The notes: generated from the sequence alone by a model not told the origin. Positions 17,405 through 25,102 are shown, counted from the stretch's first letter. The stretch: 64,000 bases of DNA from Mangrovimicrobium sediminis (GCF_004745945.1 NZ_SRLE01000005.1:248001-312000); one strand, 5' to 3'. Numbers and translations: made by a program.

Positions 17405-18301
17405 TCAGGCGCGGTCTGCCTGCTGCGGCCACTGAGGCGGAACCAGTATCACCCGCTGGTACTCGTGCCCACCGCCATCCAGCGCGGCGAACTGCTGCGG
17501 ACGATCGAGGGCTGCCGGCAACGGTGTCACCTCGCGCATTGCACTGATCGGTGCCAGCCAGTCGCTGCGCTGCAGGGCTGCCCACCGCGTATCGCCCGCC
17601 AGCAGCGCCCGCTGCGCCGGGTAGAGCCAGTGGCAGGGGTATGCGCCGGGACCCGCGGCGGGCGCTGTATCCGCGGCCTCGCCCAGGTGGTGGAACAGGC
17701 GACCGCGGACCATCAACTCGCGGGTGACCTCTCCCGCGCCGAGCGCCTCCAGTGCGGCGCGTCCCGGCACGGTGTCCGCCATGCGCAACTGGTGCTCGCG
17801 CAAGCGCTCGAGTTTCAGGTCCAGCCGGTCGCGGCTGTTCGGTCCCAGCCAGTTCGCCCAGCCGGCGTCGGTTGTGCCCGGGCGCAGCAGGTAGAACTTC
17901 AGCGCCAGCTCCAGGTGGACGTGTTCCTGCCTGCGGTGGCAGTAGTAGATGACATCGAACTCGCCCAGTGTGCGCCTGCCCTCGCGCAGGGGGAGGTTGT
18001 GCGCCAGCAGTGTGGTGTGTGGGTCGGTGTCGAGAAAGAAATGCCAGAGCTTTTCGAAGTACAGGCCGAGGCGATCCTTGCGCGCCTCGCCCAGCGCGCC
18101 CAGCAACGGCGCGGGGTCCGCATCGAGTGCAGCGAGCCACTGCCGGCGCTCTTCATCCAGCGCGAAGCCGGCATTTTCCAGGGGGTAGTCCGCACCCAAC
18201 TGCGTCGCATCGATCAGCGGCGCGCCGAGGCAGGCCCAGGCGAGGTCGCGGACCTCGGGCGTACGGCAGGGCAGGGTGTTGTTTTCGGCGCGGGCTTCCA
18301 C
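17405..18301 (-). CDS. DUF1853-family protein
   Basis: 298 aa, soluble. DUF1853 hallmarks: LGLYFEKLWHFFL near 78-90, GEFDVIYYCHRR near 113-124 and HVHLELALKFYL near 127-138. The paired acidic D...E.K pattern resembles a restriction-endonuclease-like fold, but activity has not been shown that I know of. It is divergent from nadK with 40 bp between the start codons, an arrangement I remember from Pseudomonas. Confidence 0.85.
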   Translation of the reverse strand: MEARAENNTLPCRTPEVRDLAWACLGAPLIDATQLGADYPLENAGFALDEERRQWLAALDADPAPLLGALGEARKDRLGLYFEKLWHFFLDTDPHTTLLAHNLPLREGRRTLGEFDVIYYCHRRQEHVHLELALKFYLLRPGTTDAGWANWLGPNSRDRLDLKLERLREHQLRMADTVPGRAALEALGAGEVTRELMVRGRLFHHLGEAADTAPAAGPGAYPCHWLYPAQRALLAGDTRWAALQRSDWLAPISAMREVTPLPAALDRPQQFAALDGGGHEYQRVILVPPQWPQQADRA

Positions 18302-18306
18302 GTGGT

Positions 18307-18312
18307 TATAAT
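18307..18312 (+). promoter_or_regulatory. Probable -10 element (TATAAT) for nadK
   Basis: A perfect TATAAT in the 40-bp gap between the DUF1853 and nadK starts, 29 bp before the nadK ATG. The only -35 candidate (TTTCGG at 18283-18288, 18-bp spacing) is weak. Confidence 0.45.
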
Positions 18313-18341
18313 ACGGTTCTTTCGTGTTTCAGGCGTGGGGA

Positions 18342-19226
18342 ATGCCGGGGTCCTTCAAGATTATCGGCCTGGTGGGTCGCAGCCAGCAGGACGGTCTCGA
18401 TACCGTGCTGCAGGAGTTGCTCGCCTTGCTGTGCGAGCGCGGCCACCAGGTCATCCTCGAGGACCGGCTCGCCGAGCTGGTGCCGGATAGCGAGGTGCGC
18501 CTGGGCACCCGCGACGAGATCGGCCAGCAGTCGGACCTGGTCATCGTCGCCGGCGGCGACGGCAGCCTGCTGTCCGCGGCGCGCACCCTGGCCAAGTACG
18601 ACACCCCGGTGCTGGGGGTCAACCGCGGCCGCCTGGGCTTCCTCACCGACATCACCCCGGACCAGATCGCGAAGGAAGTGCCGGCGGTACTGGACGGCAA
18701 CTACACGCTGGAAAACCGCTTCCTGCTCGAGGCCCACGTGGTGCGCCGGGGCGAGGCCATCGCCCGCGCCGACGCGCTGAACGACGTGGTGGTCAACTCC
18801 GGCACCTCGGCCAACATGATTGAGCTGGAACTTTATATTGACGATACCTTCGTCTACCGCCAGCGCGCCGACGGCCTGATCGCCTCCACGCCCACCGGCT
18901 CCACCGCCTACTCGCTGTCCGGCGGCGGCCCGATCATGCACCCCATGCTCAACGCCATCGTGCTGGTGCCGATGTTCCCGCACGCCCTGAGCAGCCGGCC
19001 CATCGTGGTCGACGGCGACTCGGAGATCCGCATGGATATCCTCGAGCGCAACCGCATCCACCCGCCGGTCACCTGCGACGGGCAGGTCAACATGACGGCC
19101 CGCCCAGGGGATTCCGTGGTGATCCGCAAGAACCCCTACCAGCTCACCCTGCTGCACCCGCTGGGTCACAGCTTCTACGCCAGCTGCCGCGACAAGCTGC
19201 GCTGGGGCAACGCCCTGGTCGATTGA
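18342..19226 (+). CDS. nadK: NAD kinase
   Basis: 294 aa. Phosphorylates NAD to NADP with ATP or polyphosphate in the cytoplasm. GGDGS motif at 71-75, LGVNRGRLGFLTDI at about 91-104, ALNDVV and the DGLIASTPTGSTAYSLSAGGP-type loop near 180-200, and a C-terminal CDGQ motif. ATG at 18342 with GGGG just upstream matches the family N-terminus; an in-frame GTG at 18324 would add six residues. The TGA overlaps the next ATG by one base, so the rhomboid gene is coupled. Confidence 0.96.
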   Translation: MPGSFKIIGLVGRSQQDGLDTVLQELLALLCERGHQVILEDRLAELVPDSEVRLGTRDEIGQQSDLVIVAGGDGSLLSAARTLAKYDTPVLGVNRGRLGFLTDITPDQIAKEVPAVLDGNYTLENRFLLEAHVVRRGEAIARADALNDVVVNSGTSANMIELELYIDDTFVYRQRADGLIASTPTGSTAYSLSGGGPIMHPMLNAIVLVPMFPHALSSRPIVVDGDSEIRMDILERNRIHPPVTCDGQVNMTARPGDSVVIRKNPYQLTLLHPLGHSFYASCRDKLRWGNALVD

Positions 19227-20086
19227 TGACACAACTGCATATTGTTCTGACCACCTCGCTGGAGGAGGACCTGCTGCCTTTGGCCACCCTGTTGCGCAGC
19301 CGCGGCCTGCCGCACAAGGTGTACGAGGAGGATGGGCAGCAGGTACTGGCGGTCTACGACGCCGCCCACGTGGCCCCGGTGCGCGAACTCTACCGCGCCT
19401 GGCGCGCCGGCGAGGTGCGTATCGAGATGCGCGGTGAGCGCGCGGTGGACCGCCGCCCCCTGGTGCAGTGGCGGCAGGCGCGACAGGCGCCGGTCACCGC
19501 CGCGGTCATCGCCCTGTGCGTCGCCGTGTACGTGGCGACCCTGTTCCTGCCCTGGCTGCGGCCGCAGCTCACCTTCCTGCCCTACCACCTGCAGCCCGGC
19601 GGCGTGTCCTTCGGCAGCATGAACGGCGAGTACTGGCGCCTGGTCACCCCAGTGCTGCTGCATTTCGGGCTGCTGCATATCGCCTTCAACCTGCTCTGGT
19701 TCTGGGTGTTCGGCGCGCCGCTGGAACGTGTGCTGGGCAAGTTCAATTACCTCGGCGTACTGCTGGTGATCGCCGTGAGCAGCAACTTCAGCCAGTTCCT
19801 GGCCAGCGGCCCCGGTCCCTTCGGTGGCATGTCCGGCGTGGTATACGGGGTGCTCGGTTTCGCCGCGGTGGCGCCGGTACTGCAGCCGGCCTGGCCGATC
19901 CGCGTGCCGACCACGGTGGTGGTGTTCATGCTCGGCTGGCTGCTGGTGTGCATGACCGGGGTGCTGGAGGTGCTGGGGTTTGGCGCCATCGCCAACGCCG
20001 CCCACTTCAGCGGCCTGGTGGCCGGTGCATTGCTCGGCGCAGTGTTTGGCGGCCTGTCCCGCCTGGAGCGCAGCGCCGGGGGTTGA
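19226..20086 (+). CDS. Rhomboid-family intramembrane serine protease (GlpG-like)
   Basis: 286 aa. A soluble N-terminal domain (1-80, GlpG-like alpha/beta) precedes about six membrane helices (from residue 90). The catalytic layout is complete: His151 and Asn155 in HFGLLHIAFN, nucleophile Ser203 in GMSG, general base His260 in AHFSG. It cleaves single-pass membrane proteins inside the bilayer; substrates unknown. The start ATG shares its A with the nadK stop codon. Rhomboid-nadK adjacency is not an obvious pathway link, so co-transcription may be historical. Confidence 0.93.
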   Translation: MTQLHIVLTTSLEEDLLPLATLLRSRGLPHKVYEEDGQQVLAVYDAAHVAPVRELYRAWRAGEVRIEMRGERAVDRRPLVQWRQARQAPVTAAVIALCVAVYVATLFLPWLRPQLTFLPYHLQPGGVSFGSMNGEYWRLVTPVLLHFGLLHIAFNLLWFWVFGAPLERVLGKFNYLGVLLVIAVSSNFSQFLASGPGPFGGMSGVVYGVLGFAAVAPVLQPAWPIRVPTTVVVFMLGWLLVCMTGVLEVLGFGAIANAAHFSGLVAGALLGAVFGGLSRLERSAGG

Positions 20087-20113
20087 TTGCCCCACGCCCG
20101 CCGCCGCGGGCCG

Positions 20114-20713
20114 CTAGTCCGGCTCGACCAACGCCAGCGCGTGCAGGGTGCGCAGGCTCTCCGCCTTGAAGCGTTCCACCACCTCGTCGATGTCCGCCTC
20201 CGGGTGCACGCTGTTCTTGAATACCAGCGGCCCGATGAAGGCGCTGGTCAGCAGGTTCACGCAGTACACCTCGGCGTCGATGCCCGCGGTCGCCTCGCTG
20301 GCCGCGAAGCGCGCCGCGGTCCCGGCCACCAGGTCGTCCCAGTTGCGGTACAGGGTGCGGATGTCGCCCACCGCGAGGTAGTCGTCGATCCACATCTTGA
20401 GCAGTTCGGGGTTGCCGAGCACGAAGCGGTAGATGTGCTCGATACGCGCCTGCAGCGGGCGGTCCTGGCTGAAGGCCTCACCGAGCTGGTTGGATGACCA
20501 CGCCTTGACCTCGCGGATCAGCGTTTCGCGGCTGTCGAAATGGTAGTAGACGGTGGTGCGGTTGATGCCCACTTCGCGCGCCAGCGCCGCGATGGACAGC
20601 GACTCCACGCCCTTGCCCGCAATCAGGCGCACCGCCGCCTCGATGAGCTGGTTGTGGGTCTCCTCGAACGCCCGGTTGCGGCGCTGTTGCTTGGCAGGCT
20701 TGGGTGCTGGCAT
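20114..20713 (-). CDS. TetR/AcrR-family transcriptional regulator
   Basis: 199 aa from ATG at 20713. The N-terminal helix-turn-helix (about 18-62) reads SIAALAREVGINRTTVYYHF, typical of TetR; the C-terminal half is the helical ligand-binding/dimer domain. It is divergent from the Rieske oxygenase gene, and the 157-bp gap holds a pair of palindromic operator units (20747-20784), so it most likely represses itself and the oxygenase and is released by a substrate-like ligand. In-frame codons extend to 20941 but would run through the operators and into the oxygenase gene. Confidence 0.92.
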   Translation of the reverse strand: MPAPKPAKQQRRNRAFEETHNQLIEAAVRLIAGKGVESLSIAALAREVGINRTTVYYHFDSRETLIREVKAWSSNQLGEAFSQDRPLQARIEHIYRFVLGNPELLKMWIDDYLAVGDIRTLYRNWDDLVAGTAARFAASEATAGIDAEVYCVNLLTSAFIGPLVFKNSVHPEADIDEVVERFKAESLRTLHALALVEPD

Positions 20714-20746
20714 CGCCCGAGTGTCCCCGGTTCCCGTCCGCAGTTC

Positions 20747-20784
20747 AACAGGTGTGTTGTAATTTCGACACATGTGTTGTAATT
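20747..20784. promoter_or_regulatory. Double palindromic operator between tetR-type regulator and Rieske oxygenase
   Basis: TGTGTTGTAATTT occurs twice (20753-20765 and 20773-20785), offset by exactly 20 bp. The right unit is a 24-bp palindrome (20761-20784; 20 of 24 positions symmetric) around a perfect ACACATGTGT core. The left unit keeps AACA-N4-TGTT symmetry around 20752/20753. Centres two helical turns apart fit two TetR dimers on one DNA face. A CATAAT at 20791-20796 may be the -10 of the oxygenase gene. Confidence 0.72.
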
Positions 20785-20870
20785 TTGCCTCATAATTCAT
20801 GAACCGGCCCCGCCGCCCGCCATGCGCAGTTGGCATGAGCAGTTGGCCACGGGCCAGCGAGGCAAGGCCG

Positions 20871-22070
20871 ATGACCGCAGAACCCCAGCGCTTCCAGCCC
20901 GTACCCAGGGAGGCCCACGCCGACCTCGGCACAGGCCCCATCCCGGCGCAGCCCTATTACACGCGCGAGTATTTCGAGCTCGAGCGCGAGGCGATCTTCA
21001 AGCGCAGCTGGCTGCAGATCGGCCATGTCTGCGAGATCCCCGAGCCCGGCGACTTCCTGGTGCGCCCGGTGGAGGTCGCCGACGCCTCGATCCTCATCAC
21101 CCGCGACGCCGAGGGCGAGTTGCACGCCTTCCACAACGTGTGTACCCACCGCGGCACGCAACTGGTGGACGCCAGCTGCGGCAAGCGCAGCCGCTTCAGC
21201 TGCCCCTACCACATGTGGACTTTCTCCAACCGCGGCGACCTGGTCTCGGCCCCGGACTTCGAGAATTTCTATGTCGACCAGGCCAGCTGCGCGCTGCCGC
21301 GGGTTGCGGTGGACGTGTGCGCCGGGCAGATATTCATCAACCTGGACAAGTCGCCGCGCCAGGGCCTGCGTGAATTCCTCGGGCCGCTGGCCGAGCAGAT
21401 GGAGCGCCTGCCCATGGCGCGCGCCACGGCGATCAGCGAGTACGTGTACGAGGTCGACGCCAACTGGAAGCTGACCTACGACAACTTCCAGGAAAACTAC
21501 CACCTGCGCTTCATCCACCCGCGTTCCGGCGAGATGGCGGGTGGCCCGCAGAACCCCTTCGGCTACCCCGAGCGCTACGCCTTCCACGGGCCGCACCGCA
21601 CCCAGACCATCTGGAGCAACCCGGATGCGCGGCCCCTGCCGTTCCAGCTGCTGGCGTTTACCAAGGTCGCCCAGTTCGCCATGCAGGACCAGCTGGACAT
21701 GCAGATTCGCGATTACTTCGGCGTGTTCCCCAACCTGTTCGTGCTGGGCACAGCGACCACGCATTTTTCCCAGAGCATCATGCCGATCGCCGAGAACCGC
21801 ACGCGCAGCGTGATCCGCCTGTACTGGATCGGCGAGGACGACTGCGCCTCGCGGCGGTTCGCTCGCGAGTTCAACATGACCACCGCGCTGGACATCCACT
21901 CCGAGGATCGCGCGGTGATCGAGGCGGGGCACCGCGGCCTGGCCAGTGGCGCGCTGTCGCATATCCACTTTCAGTCCCAGGAGGTGCTGTGCCGTCACCT
22001 GTTCAACGAGGTCGACCGGCGCGTGCAGGACTACCGGGCGGAACTGGCTGCCGCGGGAGGTGTGCAATGA
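20871..22070 (+). CDS. Rieske non-haem iron oxygenase, large (alpha) subunit
   Basis: 399 aa. Rieske [2Fe-2S] ligands are C91/H93 (CTHRG) and C111/H114 (CPYHMW). The catalytic mononuclear iron site is in DNFQENYHLRFIHP (His211, His216). Ring-hydroxylating and related demethylating/steroid oxygenases have this layout. ATG at 20871 follows GGCAAGG; an in-frame ATG at 20799 is possible but adds 24 residues without homology. No ferredoxin, reductase or beta subunit is adjacent, so electrons must come from elsewhere. The stop overlaps the next ATG as ATGA. Substrate cannot be told from sequence. Confidence 0.92.
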   Translation: MTAEPQRFQPVPREAHADLGTGPIPAQPYYTREYFELEREAIFKRSWLQIGHVCEIPEPGDFLVRPVEVADASILITRDAEGELHAFHNVCTHRGTQLVDASCGKRSRFSCPYHMWTFSNRGDLVSAPDFENFYVDQASCALPRVAVDVCAGQIFINLDKSPRQGLREFLGPLAEQMERLPMARATAISEYVYEVDANWKLTYDNFQENYHLRFIHPRSGEMAGGPQNPFGYPERYAFHGPHRTQTIWSNPDARPLPFQLLAFTKVAQFAMQDQLDMQIRDYFGVFPNLFVLGTATTHFSQSIMPIAENRTRSVIRLYWIGEDDCASRRFAREFNMTTALDIHSEDRAVIEAGHRGLASGALSHIHFQSQEVLCRHLFNEVDRRVQDYRAELAAAGGVQ

Positions 22071-22420
22071 GCGGGAATCTGCTGCCTGCGGGTTTTCAGG
22101 CGCTCGAGCCGTTTGTCGAGGGCTGGGCGATCGAGGGTTCGGAGAACCGCCTGCGCCGCCGCTTGCAGAGTACGCCCGAAGAGCGCGAGGCCTTCTTCGA
22201 GGCCGCCATGCCGCTGGTGCAACCGGCGCTGGCGCAGCTGGATAAAAAGCGGCTGACGGAATTCGACGCCGCCGAGCAGCGCCTGATGAACCTGATGCTG
22301 AGCATGGCCCACGTCGCCCACGCGGTAGAAGTGCAGCGCGAGGATGAACCGTTCCACGCCGAGGGTGCCCGGCATATCACCATTACCCGCTCCAGCGCGG
22401 ACAGTAACCCCGGGCTTTAG
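22067..22420 (+). CDS. Small protein translationally coupled to the Rieske oxygenase
   Basis: 117 aa, acidic, helical, no signal peptide or membrane segment. Its ATGA overlaps the oxygenase stop, so expression is tied to the oxygenase. No family is recognised. Residues about 20-85 are rich in Glu/Arg/Leu and look like a helical bundle. It lacks the cone fold length (about 160 aa) and motifs of an ordinary beta subunit. It may be a small accessory or assembly subunit (inference). The stop codon lies inside a short hairpin (22412-22423). Confidence 0.72.
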   Translation: MSGNLLPAGFQALEPFVEGWAIEGSENRLRRRLQSTPEEREAFFEAAMPLVQPALAQLDKKRLTEFDAAEQRLMNLMLSMAHVAHAVEVQREDEPFHAEGARHITITRSSADSNPGL

Positions 22421-22495
22421 CCCTGGCGGGCTGCAGTCCATGGCGTTGTGCCGGTTTTCGCGGTATAGCCGAAATTCCCGTATCGCCGCCAACAA

Positions 22496-22516
22496 GGGCG
22501 CGCTTTAAGCGCGTCC
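22496..22516 (-). terminator. Hairpin downstream of the toxin-antitoxin module
   Basis: CGCGCTT (22499-22505) pairs perfectly with AAGCGCG (22507-22513), extended by flanking G/C with one bulge. It lies 16 bp past the antitoxin stop on the minus strand. There is no long U tract (the sequence continues with only TTGTTGG), so termination would be weak; a REP-like unit is the alternative. Confidence 0.35.
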
Positions 22517-22531
22517 CGCTGTTTGGACATG

Positions 22532-22813
22532 TTACGCGGCTGATACTTTGATTTTGACGCCAAGAGAATGAAGAACTTTTTGGACTGTTTCGTACCTCGG
22601 TTTTGCCCCGGGAGCAAACGCCTTGTAGAGACTCTCCCGTCCCAAACCCGACTCTTGCGCGATAGCAGACATGCCTCGTGCCTTCGCGACATGCCCAATA
22701 GCGGCAAGAAATACACTGGGGTCATCATCCTCGAGCGCAGCAGAAAGATACTCTGCAATAGTTTCCTCGCTATCGAGGTAGGCACTTGGATCAAATTCTG
22801 AGACTTTAACCAT
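22532..22813 (-). CDS. Antitoxin of a type II HigBA/RelBE-like module (TIGR02684-type)
   Basis: 93 aa. The 'addiction module antidote' pattern is clear: DPSAYLDSEETIAEYLSAAL at the N-terminus, IGHVAKARGMSAIAQESGLGRESLYKAF as an XRE-like helix-turn-helix (about 40-68), then a short tail. It binds toxin and operator. It starts five bases after the end of the original toxin frame (22819), the usual toxin-first order. Base composition here is clearly lower in GC than flanking genes, a sign of transfer. Confidence 0.88.
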   Translation of the reverse strand: MVKVSEFDPSAYLDSEETIAEYLSAALEDDDPSVFLAAIGHVAKARGMSAIAQESGLGRESLYKAFAPGAKPRYETVQKVLHSLGVKIKVSAA

Positions 22814-22818
22814 GTCAG

Positions 22819-23119
22819 TTACTCCGCTCTCAATTCGGACAAGAGATCCCGAGCGCGAGCTATATCCTTAGCTTTGGCTCGACTTATCTCCTCCACACAG
22901 GAGAAGAACCACCAGCCCAGCTTTACGGGCGAAATAAACCCGGTAGCCTGGCCCAAAATGTATTCTGAGTTCATGCAGGCCGGAACCCAGGGACTTCGAA
23001 TCGCCAGTATTGCCTTGGCGCAGTGATTCGATCCGAACCAGTATTCTCGCAATGGCCTGCCGATCCCTTAGCTTCGAGAGCCATTTCGAGAAAACGTCTG
23101 TCTGCTGAACTTGATACAT
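22819..23119 (-). pseudogene. RelE/HigB-family toxin gene with a C-terminal frameshift
   Basis: From ATG at 23119 the frame reads 83 codons (MYQVQQTDVFSKW... to LLLCGGDKSSQS) and stops at 22868. The family ending GGDKSSQ-(A)KDIARA continues in another frame to 22819: KAKDIARARDLLSELRAE. Removing one A from the AAA at 22873-22875 restores a 98-residue protein of normal family length. So the toxin is a one-base insertion mutant that lacks the conserved last 15 or so residues, or the base is a sequencing error, or frameshifting is used. RelE-type toxins cleave mRNA on the ribosome. A palindrome at 23124-23149 upstream is its operator. Confidence 0.8.
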
Positions 23120-23123
23120 CCAT

Positions 23124-23154
23124 CAAATGTATCCAAGTGGATACATTTGTGCAA
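23124..23154 (-). promoter_or_regulatory. Operator-promoter of the toxin-antitoxin module
   Basis: A 26-bp palindrome has 11-bp perfect arms (23124-23134 and 23139-23149) around a 4-bp centre. On the minus strand TTGCAC (23154-23149) and TACATT (23131-23126) are 17 bp apart, so the palindrome fills the -35/-10 spacer and covers the -10. This is the expected layout for antitoxin autorepression. The predicted transcription start falls at about 23119, the A of the toxin ATG, so the message may be leaderless; no Shine-Dalgarno is visible. Confidence 0.7.
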
Positions 23155-23283
23155 CTGGCGGGACGCTTGCTGAGGCCGCGTATCCGCTGGTTTCGCCGCC
23201 CGATACTTTAATCGCCGCGGCGCCGGCCGCTATACTCGAGCGCTGTAGACTCCCGCACACTATTCGAATAACGGAGCACCGCC

Positions 23284-24093
23284 ATGTCTTTTCTCGACAA
23301 GTACGGCCCCTGGGCGCTGATCGCCGGCGCCTCGGAGGGCACCGGCCGCGCATTCGCCGAGCGCCTGGCCGGGGAGGGGCTGCACTGTATTCTTGTCGCG
23401 CGACGCGCGGCGCCACTGCAAGCACTGGCTGACGAACTGGGCGCCAGGCACGGTGTCGAGTGTGTCACCGCGAGCATCGATCTGGCCGCCGAGGACGCCG
23501 TGGCGCAACTGCTGGCCGCGGTCGGTGAGCGCGAGGTGGGTCTGTACATCAGCAACGCCGGCGCCGATACCACCAACAGCCAGTTTCTCGACGTGCCCTT
23601 CGAGGCCTGGCAGTCGCAGGTCAATCGCAGCGTCGTCAACGTGACCCACTGCTGCCACCACTTCGGTGGCTTGATGCGCGAGCGCGGGCGCGGCGGCATC
23701 CTGCTGGTCGGTTCCGGCAGTTGTTACGGGGGCGCCAGCTACATGGCGATTTACGCCGCCTGCAAGGCCTTCGACCTGTGCTTCGGCGAGGGGCTGTGGG
23801 CAGAGTTGAAGCCCCACGGCGTGGACGTGCTCAACCTGATCCTCGGCCAGACCGACACCCCGGCCTTCCGCGAAAGCCTGGCGCGCAGCGGACGGCCGGT
23901 GCCGCCGGGCCTGGCTTCGCCGGCGGACGTGGCCGAGCGCGGTTTGGCGCGCCTGCCCTTCGGCCCGGTGCACAACTGGGGCCAGGAGGACGACGTCGCC
24001 GCGATCATGCCGAGCGCCGCCGAGCGCCGCCAGCGCGTGGAATTCATCAGCGAGGTGATGGCGGGCATGTTCGCCCCCGCTGAGCCGGACTGA
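23284..24093 (+). CDS. SDR-family oxidoreductase
   Basis: 269 aa. Classical short-chain dehydrogenase: cofactor loop AGASEGTGRA (14-23), SNAGA near 96-100, catalytic Ser in GSGSCYG and YAACK (Tyr-x3-Lys) near 158-162. ARR after beta-2 suggests NADP preference. It uses NAD(P) to oxidise or reduce a hydroxyl/keto group; substrate unknown. The NTF2-like gene 30 bp downstream is probably co-transcribed; a perfect ATTGTCGACAAT palindrome (24096-24107) sits between them. Confidence 0.9.
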   Translation: MSFLDKYGPWALIAGASEGTGRAFAERLAGEGLHCILVARRAAPLQALADELGARHGVECVTASIDLAAEDAVAQLLAAVGEREVGLYISNAGADTTNSQFLDVPFEAWQSQVNRSVVNVTHCCHHFGGLMRERGRGGILLVGSGSCYGGASYMAIYAACKAFDLCFGEGLWAELKPHGVDVLNLILGQTDTPAFRESLARSGRPVPPGLASPADVAERGLARLPFGPVHNWGQEDDVAAIMPSAAERRQRVEFISEVMAGMFAPAEPD

Positions 24094-24095
24094 GC

Positions 24096-24107
24096 ATTGT
24101 CGACAAT
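24096..24107. repeat. Perfect 12-bp palindrome between SDR and NTF2-like genes
   Basis: ATTGTCGACAAT, 16 bp before the NTF2-like ATG. It could be a regulator site; there is no T tract, so it is not a terminator. Confidence 0.4.
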
Positions 24108-24122
24108 AACAGAGACCGATAC

Positions 24123-24518
24123 ATGACCGATCCCATGCAACTCATGCAGGCCTGGCTGGAACACTTCCCCGCCGGTGACTTCGATGCCTTTCCCGGCGCC
24201 ATCGCCGAGGACTTCGTGCTGCGCCTGCCGTTCATGCCGCCCGGCGTGGATGGCGAGTTCCGCGGCCGCGAGCACGCCCGGGCGGTGCTCGAGGCCAGTG
24301 CCCAGGGCCGCTCTGCACTGGTGTTCAGCGACGTGAAAGTCCTGCGCACGGAAGACCCGGAACTGTTCCTCACCACTGCCCGCGGCGCGGCGACCATGGC
24401 CGACGGCACGCCCTACCGCAACGAGTACATCATGCTCACCCGGCTGCGCGATGGGGTGGTGCTGGAACACGTGGAATACCTCAACCCGCTGGCAGTGATG
24501 GCGTCGATGGGGGAATAA
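24123..24518 (+). CDS. NTF2-like/SnoaL-type protein
   Basis: 131 aa. An N-terminal helix (LMQAWLEHFPAGDFDAFPGAIAEDFVLRLPFMP) followed by strands, and VVLEHVEYLNPLAVM at the end, is the cone-shaped SnoaL/ketosteroid-isomerase-like fold. Such proteins are isomerases, hydrolases or ligand binders. Context with an SDR suggests a joint role in modifying a small lipid or ketone (inference). Confidence 0.78.
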   Translation: MTDPMQLMQAWLEHFPAGDFDAFPGAIAEDFVLRLPFMPPGVDGEFRGREHARAVLEASAQGRSALVFSDVKVLRTEDPELFLTTARGAATMADGTPYRNEYIMLTRLRDGVVLEHVEYLNPLAVMASMGE

Positions 24519-24599
24519 GGCCGGCGCGCGGGCGCGTTTTACTGCCGCCCGGGCCGGTTTATACTGCGCAAAACTGACAACGATAAATCGAGGCGCTCC

Positions 24600-25010
24600 G
24601 TGATCTACGACCCGCAAGTACACAGCCTGAAGTGCCCCAAGTGCCACCACGGTATGGACGAACTGGCAGTCGGCGATATTCTCATCGACCGCTGCAGCCA
24701 CTGCCACGGCTTGTGGTTCGACGCGGACGAGGCTCACCAGCTGAAGAGCATGCCGCAGAGCGCGCAGCTCGATACCGGCGATGCCGAGGTCGGCGTCGGC
24801 TGGGACAGCCACGCCGAGGTCGACTGCCCGCGCTGCGGCAAGGCCATGGAACCCGCCTCGGATGCCAAGCAAAAACACATCTGGTACGAGCGCTGCCCGG
24901 ATCACGGCATGTTCATGGACGCCGGCGAGTTCCGCGACTTTCGCGAGGAAACCCTGCTCGACTGGTTTAAGGGCGTGATCAAGGGCGACCGCGCTACTGT
25001 CTGCCCCTGA
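24600..25010 (+). CDS. Protein with two TFIIB-type zinc ribbons
   Basis: 136 aa, GTG start at 24600. Two zf-TFIIB repeats: CPKCHHGM...CSHCHGLWFDADE (12-48) and CPRCGKAM...CPDHGMFMDAGE (77-115). In the second repeat the fourth ligand Cys is replaced by His (CPDH), still able to bind zinc. The family has no settled function and is probably a small nucleic-acid or protein binder. It is transcribed alone. Confidence 0.82.
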   Translation: MIYDPQVHSLKCPKCHHGMDELAVGDILIDRCSHCHGLWFDADEAHQLKSMPQSAQLDTGDAEVGVGWDSHAEVDCPRCGKAMEPASDAKQKHIWYERCPDHGMFMDAGEFRDFREETLLDWFKGVIKGDRATVCP

Positions 25011-25027
25011 GGTTCACTCCGGTTATC

Positions 25028-25050
25028 CCGGCGCGGTGATGCCGCGCCGG
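25028..25050. repeat. GC-rich hairpin after the zinc-ribbon gene
   Basis: Nine-base perfect arms CCGGCGCGG (25028-25036) and CCGCGCCGG (25042-25050) with a five-base loop, in the 92-bp gap between convergent genes. No T run follows on either strand, so it is either a weak terminator or a REP-like unit. Confidence 0.45.
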
Positions 25051-25102
25051 AACAATTCCGCCCCGGCTTCCCGGGTCGGTTCAAGGTAGCACTGGTCCAT
25101 CG

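Noticed and set aside
19226-20086. Idea that the rhomboid is a rhombosortase for the PEP-CTERM-like protein
   Set aside because: It has a GlpG-like N-terminal domain and full rhomboid catalytic residues, and the cargo tail is not the GlyGly-CTERM type.
20799-20870. Upstream ATG of the Rieske gene
   Set aside because: It adds 24 Arg/Pro-rich residues with no homology; ATG at 20871 has a better ribosome site.
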